The notes under the pieces are model-generated. The model was not told the DNA's origin. It ran no database searches and was given only the letters and a program-made list of their open reading frames with translations. Of a DNA stretch of 64,000 nt, positions 56,283 to 64,000 are shown piece after piece. The stretch is from Holtermannia corniformis (Eukaryota > Basidiomycota > Tremellomycetes > Holtermanniales). The stretch is from NCBI GenBank assembly GCA_001599935.1, contig BCIJ01000010.1, positions 343,614 to 407,613 of the forward strand. The letters are read 5' to 3'. Numbering within the stretch: position 1 is the stretch's first letter; every line of letters starts with the position of its first letter. The translations under genes were made by a program, and so were the position numbers.

Positions 56283-57265
56283 TCACTTGTGGAGCGTGTT
56301 GAACAGTCGATCGCCCTGGGCAGCCATCAGCCCCGTTGCCTCGGTCTGGGCCGCACTCACCGAATCGCCCAAACCGGGCCTGACATAGCCTTCCGGTGTC
56401 AAGTCGTCATCCACGCCCGCGACCCAGATCTCTGTCTGTGGGTACTCGTCTTGGACTTTGGCGAGGCCCTGCTTGGACGCGAGGATGGCGATGATCTTGA
56501 TGTTGGACGCTGGGAGGCCCCAGTCGGTCAGCATCGAAAGCGCTGCGAGGAGCGTGTTGCCCGTCGCGATCAGCGCTGTGACGATCAGGTCGTCTCTGGA
56601 CGGGTGGCAGAGCGAAGACGTACGGTCCAAGAGGTAGACAATGTCCGCAGTCACGGTCGCCGGCAGTTTCGAATAGTACCTTTGTGAAGAAACGTGATGA
56701 GCTGTGGAAACGGACACGTACCGACTCACTCGATCGCCTGGAGCGAGACCTTTTCGCGGAACAGGCCGAGGTGGAGCACGGTCGCGTCTGGGAAGAGCTC
56801 GAGAGCGGCTAGGATCCGTGAGGATCAGACAGACGGTGGGATCGAGAGCGACTCACGTTCCGTCATGCCGATGCCTGCGCGCAGGATCGGGCTGAGGCCG
56901 ATACGGAGCGGAATGGTCTGGCCTGTAAAGGATGAGATTGGGGATTGGAGCTGGGCGATAGGTCAGCGTCGAGTTGGGTGCTTGGAGAGCGCACGTTGGG
57001 GACGTCTGCGGTTGGAAGCGAGCGCGAAGCTTCATACAGCAGCATCGAGCTGATCCCGTCGTGTCAGTACGTATGTACAGTTGGGCGCACAGACCTGATT
57101 GCTTTCACGCCCTATCGATCGCTTATCAGCTATCCATCCATCCACAGCGTCGACGACCCGGTACAGACTGACCTCTCGAAAGTCTTTGGGTGGGAGATCA
57201 TGGATGCGGAGCGTTGTGAGCTTTGTCGAGACGATTGGGTGAGACGAGATGTGCAAGTTGCTCAT
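56283..57265 (-). CDS. FUR1: Uracil phosphoribosyltransferase
   Basis: Makes UMP from uracil and PRPP in pyrimidine salvage; also the activation step for 5-fluorocytosine-derived 5-fluorouracil in fungi. The start at 57265 reads MSNLHISSHPIVSTKLTTLR, IHDLPPKDFRE. Conserved segments are TIPLRIGLSPILRAGIGMTE, VLHLGLFREK, YYSKLP and the PRPP-binding loop VYLLDPLIATGNTLLAALSM. The uracil-binding region is EIWVAGVDDDLTPEGYVRPG, followed by LGDSVSAAQ at the C terminus. It is complete and of family length. It is divergent from ERG11 across a 770-bp spacer. Confidence 0.94.
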
Positions 57266-58037
57266 GGCTGATAGGGGTTGAGTGTCAGAGTGCGCTCTAA
57301 TGAGACTGTAAGAGTGGGTGGGTGGGATGAGATGGCTTGGTGTGACGTACTGTGCTGTGCTGCTGAGATGGGATGGGACGAAGACGCAGGTGAAAGGTGC
57401 TTGCTGGCGGGAGAGCACACTTGAGAGACTGATAGGGCCCCGGACAGCAACGCGCGGTGGCAACGGACAGTCGGCAATCTCCGTCGGTGGCCAACCGCAG
57501 TGCGTCCTCTCAGTCTATCATTTGGTGCTGAGACAGGGCATGCCTTCTGCCCACCTCGCAGCAGAGTTTGGTAGAGCGTGCAAAGCATGATCCGGCGCAG
57601 CTTCACGAGATATCCAGTGCCGAGAGTCCACTGAAACCGACAGTAGTCATAAGCCGTCATCTCTACTCTTAGCTAGAGTACGTGCAGGCTCTGGGCGCTT
57701 CCCAAGTGAATCCATGTACCAGACGTCTGATGGGCTGCCAGCGCTCAGCTCGTGCCAACCGCCAAAGTGGCACTCGCTGCGCGTCCAATCGTTCGATCGA
57801 CAAGCGACCTCTGATCAACGCCGAGTCGAGGTTGCATCACAACTCGGTTACCAGCATGTCCTCGGCGTCTGTCCCATCCCGATCCTCGTCCCATCCCGTC
57901 CGGACCCGGTTGTGAATCGTTCGACCCACCACAACGCGCTTACGTAAGCACCGTCACGAAGATCGTTCGACTTTGCAAACGCTGCCTCTTTATTCGACGC
58001 ACCGGTCGGCCTCTGCTCGCTCGGACAGACGCAAGAG
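57266..58037. promoter_or_regulatory. Divergent intergenic region between FUR1 and ERG11
   Basis: No supported gene in 770 bp. Frames are short on both strands. The stretch presumably carries both promoters. GTGGGTGGGTGGGAT near 57313-57328 and CCCATCC/CCATCCC tracts near 57873-57900 are G/C-strand-biased and could be Sp1-like or GT-rich regulatory sequence. I saw no convincing sterol-response element. Confidence 0.35.
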
Positions 58038-60170
<2,133 letters not shown>

Positions 60171-60379
60171 GGCATAGAGTGTAGACTGCATCCATCCATA
60201 GTGACCGAGCGAGGTGATGCGACTCGAGTGCATCCGCCACGCCACTTTGCGCGGTGATTTGGAATCGTCACGCCACTGCCGAAACGGCGAGAGCCAACGA
60301 GCGAGCGAGTGAGCTGTGTATGAGCAGTAGAGCGGCCGCTAGGATCTCTGCGACGCTTAGACACTTTACAACGACAACG

Positions 60380-61727
60380 ATGAGCAGCGAATACGGTACT
60401 AGGGTCATCGGGGTCCGTCTGTCGCCTCGTCGTGAGCGGCCGAGCTGACTTTCCACCAGGCCCCCAACACGCTCGGTCCGTTCATCCGCGCCGTCCACAG
60501 CAAACGGACACGAGACTGATAGACGGTTACAGAGCACCGCGTCTACGTCGAGCAGAACGGCAAGGTCGTCTCGCCGTTCCAGTGCGTTGACCGTCTGTGC
60601 ACACGGGTTGGAGCTGACCGCTGCGGTCGCTAGCGACATCCCGCTCTTTGCAGACGATGCCAAGACCATCTTGAACAGTGCGTGGATGGGACTGGTAGAT
60701 CCCCTGAAAAGGGACTGACGCCGCCTCAGTGGTCGTCGAGGTCCCTCGTTGGACCAACGCCAAGCTCGAGATCTCCAAGGAGGAGGCCTTCAACCCTATC
60801 AAGCAGGGTCCGTCTTTCTCCCAACAGTCCAGACGTGATGCTGACTCGCAACAGACGTCAAGAAGGGCAAGCTCCGCTTTGTCCGCGTACGTCGAGCCCG
60901 TGCTGATCCACTGTGCGCCGTTAACCACGCCAGAACGTGTTCCCCCACCACGGCTACATCTGGAACTACGGTGCTTTCCCTCAGACGTGGGAGGACCCGA
61001 CGCAGACTCACGCCGAGACGGGCGCCAACGGCGACAACGACCCGCTCGACGTGTGCGAGATTGGCGAGCTCGTCGGCACTGTTGGTCAGGTCAAGCAGGT
61101 AAAGGTGCTCGGCATCATGGCTCTGCTCGATGAGGGCGAGACCGACTGGAAGGTCATTGTCGTCGACGTCAACGACCCGCTCGCACCCCGCCTCAACGAC
61201 ATTGAAGACGTCGAGAGGCACTTGCCAGGCTTGATCCGCGCCACCAACGAGTGGTTCCGCATCTACAAGATCCCCGATGGCAAGCCCGAGGTCAGTCGCT
61301 CGGCTGTGGTAGGAACCGTCACTGATCGGCCCTTCAGAACGTGTTCGCGTTCTCCGGCGAGGCAAAGTCGAAAAAGTACGCGATCGAAATCATCCACGAG
61401 ACGCACGAGGCCTGGCGCAAGCTCATCACCGGCGAGGCCGCCAACAAGACCGACTCGTACCACTTGAGCATGTAAGCGCTCTTTTCTGGTGCGATCGCCA
61501 AAGTGCTGAAGGCTGCGCTCAGTGCCAACTCGTCCGTCAAGAACTCCAAGGAGCTCATCGGCCCCAACGACGCCACGTACGCCAACCTCCCGGCCGACTC
61601 GAGGAAGCCTCCGGCCCCGATCGACCCCTCGAGTGAGTCCTGTTGCTTTGGGCTGCGAATAACGAGCAGAGGACTGATGACGGGCTTAGTTTCCAAGAGC
61701 TTCTTCATCAGCTCGGCCTCGGCCTAG
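60380..61727 (+). CDS. IPP1: Inorganic pyrophosphatase
   Basis: Cytosolic family I pyrophosphatase that hydrolyses PPi and drives biosynthesis. Exon 1 (60380-60412) and the 16-nt exon 2 (60460-60475) join as [20 protein letters not shown]; then [40 protein letters not shown] and [20 protein letters not shown] follow. The metal-binding signature is [12 protein letters not shown], followed by [20 protein letters not shown]. The C terminus reads FISSASA with stop 61725-61727. The conserved Asp residues of the DxDPxD signature are all present. The exon 2/3 junction creates the Glu of LEHR. Confidence 0.95.
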
Positions 61728-61935
61728 AGCGTTCAAGACTACAGAAAAGCACCCAGTGTCCATATGAATACCGTCGTTTTGTCCGTCTGCTCGGCTAGTA
61801 CAGCGCAGTAGAATGCTGTCAGTACGCGATCGCAGCGTTGAGACAGATCTGTGGCGATCAGACAGCCCAGGCGTGTCGCTTGGACACTGCAGTAGAAAAC
61901 CACTGTGATCATCACGGGCAAACTACAACAGACCA

Positions 61936-62281
61936 TCATGACGGCGCCCATCGCCATCCCTTGACGTGGATCTCGGCCTCGTTCATATAGCTATCTGAAC
62001 GCTGCAGCGGCAGGTGCTCTAGCGCCGTCACGACTCGTGTTTGATCCGTCGGCGAAAGCGCATTGTACTGCCTAGTATATTCCGGGGCGAGCTCGTCCGC
62101 CAGCAGGCGCTTCTCCTCGTCTCGGTTCTTGGCTTGGTAAAACTGTGTCCATTCCGCGTGGAACTCTTGTTTACCATCTTCGAAGATTTGCAGCCAAACG
62201 GACCCTTTTGCGTACGAGGTTTTTGACTTGCATCTTGCCTGTCTCGAGATCGATCGGCTCACAAGTCGAAGCCGAGGACAT
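61936..62281 (-). pseudogene. Small-protein family copy 2, apparent frameshift
   Basis: The ATG at 62281 gives MSSASTCEPIDLETGKMQVK, whose last part aligns with copies 1 and 3 (LAANGRMEF, LDTNGELKF). The frame then breaks inside a run of five A (T on the plus strand, 62220-62224). In the next frame TSYAKGSVWLQIFEDG follows, aligned with STSYARGYILPNGFEKG of copy 3, then WTQFYQAKNRDEEKRLL and YTRQYNALSPTDQTRVVTAL, ending at 61936. One base fewer in the A run would keep the alignment continuous. It is either a recent pseudogene, an assembly or sequencing error in a homopolymer, or a frame-changing site; no canonical intron fits the break. Confidence 0.6.
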
Positions 62282-62667
62282 GGCGGTCAAGTGTGCGGAA
62301 AAGGTGAGATGATCGCAGGGCCAAGTCGGGAACGCTTATAATCTGCCCTACTCGCGCCTTCCAAGATGGAGTCCTTTGGCGAGCGAAGAAGACGCTGCCA
62401 CTATATGGCTATATGGCCGCAAGCAAACTGAAAGGGGTGCATCTTTGGTCTTACTGGACGCACTTTGGCACGGTGAGACTCCTTTGCATGACACTGATCT
62501 CGGTGTGGCCCGACCGCTTGAATCCTTTCGAATCCGTATCGTCTTCAAAGTCAGAGCACGCGGCAGGGAACTCTGAGACCTGTCGATAATTCTCGGTCGG
62601 GTGGCAAACGGAGAGAGCGACTGACGACCGCCACCACCTGTATCCGTTTATTCGCCATCGAAGGAGC

Positions 62668-63105
62668 ATGCCACCTCCTCCTTTTCCACCTCCAGCACAT
62701 CCCGTGCAAGGTCTACTCACTCGTCACAGGTGTATGACCGATACAGAGTCAGATAGAGCGTGGCGAAACGCTGCGCTTGGCTCGCTTCAGTGCCGCATGG
62801 CGCGATTGATTCAGTCGCAATCCAGGTGGTGTCTGAGATTCTTCTCACATGGCTGCAGGGATGAGCACTCGAGGGCGCTGATCCGGCGGGGTTCTGTACA
62901 CGCTGCTTTGTACTCGTACCGCAATAATGTCAAAGGCGAGGACACGACTGTCGACTTTGCAGACAATGGAGACCAAGCTCGGGGACTGCTCGGTCATTTG
63001 TGGCAAGTCAACAGGGAGACTCTTGCAACCATATTCTCTTCTGCCGTCAATCGTTACTGGAGACAGAGCTGGACGACGATCAAGGTAGTATGCAGAGAAA
63101 GATAA
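62668..63105 (+). CDS. Orphan ORF, 145 residues
   Basis: An uninterrupted frame starting MPPPPFPPPAHPVQGLLTRH and ending IFSSAVNRYWRQSWTTIKVV. There is no recognised domain. It lies between copies 2 and 3 of the small-protein family. Support is only the open length; it may not be a gene. Confidence 0.3.
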   Translation: MPPPPFPPPAHPVQGLLTRHRCMTDTESDRAWRNAALGSLQCRMARLIQSQSRWCLRFFSHGCRDEHSRALIRRGSVHAALYSYRNNVKGEDTTVDFADNGDQARGLLGHLWQVNRETLATIFSSAVNRYWRQSWTTIKVVCRER

Positions 63106-63123
63106 GCTGACGCGGTGACGCCT

Positions 63124-63489
63124 CTAAGGTTGACCGCGACGCCGGCTACGCTCCTGCCCGCGACGTTGACCAGCGAGTCTCGAGGCATTGACTGTGATGG
63201 CGATATTCACCTGCTCTTCTGTACTCAAAGCCTCAAACTGCCGTTTCCACTCGGGTATCAGGGTCTCCACCTCGTACTGAGCGTCCGTCGCAGCATCATG
63301 TTTGCCCATGTGAGCTTGATACAGGGTTGAGAAGTCGTCCGTGGGCCGTCCCTTTTCGAAACCGTTGGGCAGAATGTAACCTCTGGCATAGCTTGTGGAG
63401 AACTTTAGCTCGCCGTTGGTATCGAGCTGCTCAAAGCCTGAGACCTCGGGCTGAGGCGAGCTGCTTGGTGTCAAAAGGCTGTCTCCCAT
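63124..63489 (-). CDS. Small protein of an unknown three-copy family, copy 3
   Basis: The ATG at 63489 gives MGDSLLTPSSSPQPEVSGFE, then LDTNGELKFSTSYARGYILP, FSTLYQAHMGKHDAATDAQY and WKRQFEALSTEEQVNIAITV, clearly related to copy 1 (10753-11088) and copy 2 (61936-62281). The upstream in-frame ATG at 63543 would add a less conserved 18-residue extension. After NIAITVNA, the C-terminal tail is Arg-rich and may instead be an unspliced intron (GTCAAC...CTTAG, about 63127-63170), so the true end is uncertain. Function unknown. Confidence 0.6.
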   Translation of the reverse strand: MGDSLLTPSSSPQPEVSGFEQLDTNGELKFSTSYARGYILPNGFEKGRPTDDFSTLYQAHMGKHDAATDAQYEVETLIPEWKRQFEALSTEEQVNIAITVNASRLAGQRRGQERSRRRGQP

Positions 63490-63878
63490 ACTGTACGAGG
63501 TTGCGATGGTCGCGCTGCACTTATGTAGACGATCCCGCGCCATCTTGACTCGGTCATCTCAACATGTCCTTTGATCAGTCGCCGTGGACCGGGCGGAGTC
63601 GGCATAAGCTTATATCTGCAGCAGATATTGCGCGCTCCGCTACATACCCGAGTGAGCCCTGCAACGACCCTTTCACTGCGGTCGGCTTCGGCGACGAGAC
63701 CGGATATCAAAGGAACGCATAACAGCGCGAGCAAGCGCGAGCAAATCCGTTCAGTTGAATATAGCTCTCTCAGCGTCACCGAAGCTGCAATCAGAACATG
63801 GGACTGCATACCACTGTCTCAACAATGCTTCGGAGCCTCTCGCTGCTATCTGTGTTGGATTACGACACTGCCATCGCC

Positions 63879-63976
63879 GCATCCGGCGAACACTACATCC
63901 GGCGAGGATGTAGCCAAGACACGTCTGCCGCGGCGAGGATGTAGTCAAGGCGCCGAGGGACACTACATCCGGCGAG
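63879..63976. repeat. Cluster of short direct and inverted repeats at the right end
   Basis: CACTACATCCGGCGAG occurs at 63891-63906 and again at 63961-63976; GGCGAGGATGTAG occurs at 63901-63913 and 63932-63944. CTACATCC and GGATGTAG are reverse complements, so CTACATCC-GGCGA-GGATGTAG forms a hairpin at 63893-63913. A degenerate copy, CATCCGGCGAACAC, lies at 63880-63893. No gene is supported in 63544-64000. The unit may continue past the window edge. Confidence 0.75.
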
Positions 63977-64000
63977 ACAGTCAGGATGGCGTGCTAGACA

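Overview
The window is a densely packed fungal nuclear segment, almost certainly from a basidiomycete. Genes lie close together on both strands and are broken by many short introns, mostly about 40-60 nt, with GT..AG ends and a branch-like CTGAC about 10-15 nt before the acceptor. The UDP-glucose dehydrogenase, CYP51, Rieske and PIG-A proteins look basidiomycete, and the splice style suggests a Tremellomycetes-like yeast; that placement is an inference. All calls come from hand reading of spliced frames and family motifs, without database searches.

Left third (1-19.5 kb): the 3' end of a dienelactone-hydrolase-like gene, an unrecognised small gene, a TXNDC17-like thioredoxin, UGD1, an Mpv17/PMP22-family membrane protein, a large serine-hydrolase-like protein, the first copy of an unknown small-protein family, an orphan ORF, an ER protein disulfide isomerase ending in KDEL, exportin-T (LOS1) and a small mitochondrial-type protein.

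Middle (19.6-45 kb): a Zn2Cys6 transcription factor, GPI3 (GPI anchor synthesis), RIP1 (Rieske protein of complex III) with a 1.7-kb intron, a large AGC kinase with a PX-like N terminus, a membrane-anchored Kelch protein, SFC1 (mitochondrial succinate/fumarate carrier), RPS25, and PRP16 (spliceosomal DEAH helicase).

Right third (45-64 kb): an intronless gene with a PD-(D/E)XK nuclease-like motif, UBA3, a Rab4-like GTPase, PDB1 with a second 1.7-kb intron, an alpha/beta hydrolase, FUR1, ERG11 and IPP1. The right end holds two more copies of the small-protein family, one apparently frameshifted, and a cluster of short direct and inverted repeats.

Most genes are unrelated housekeeping genes, and no biosynthetic cluster is evident. 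Several products act in mitochondria or on pyruvate and TCA-linked metabolism (RIP1, PDB1, SFC1 and some small presequence-bearing ORFs), but no co-regulation can be shown. The most unusual content is (i) the three-copy small-protein family, (ii) extreme microexons of 7-23 nt that interrupt catalytic or nucleotide-binding motifs, one next to a GC-AG intron, (iii) two 1.7-kb introns in a genome of roughly 50-nt introns, and (iv) the intronless nuclease-like gene.
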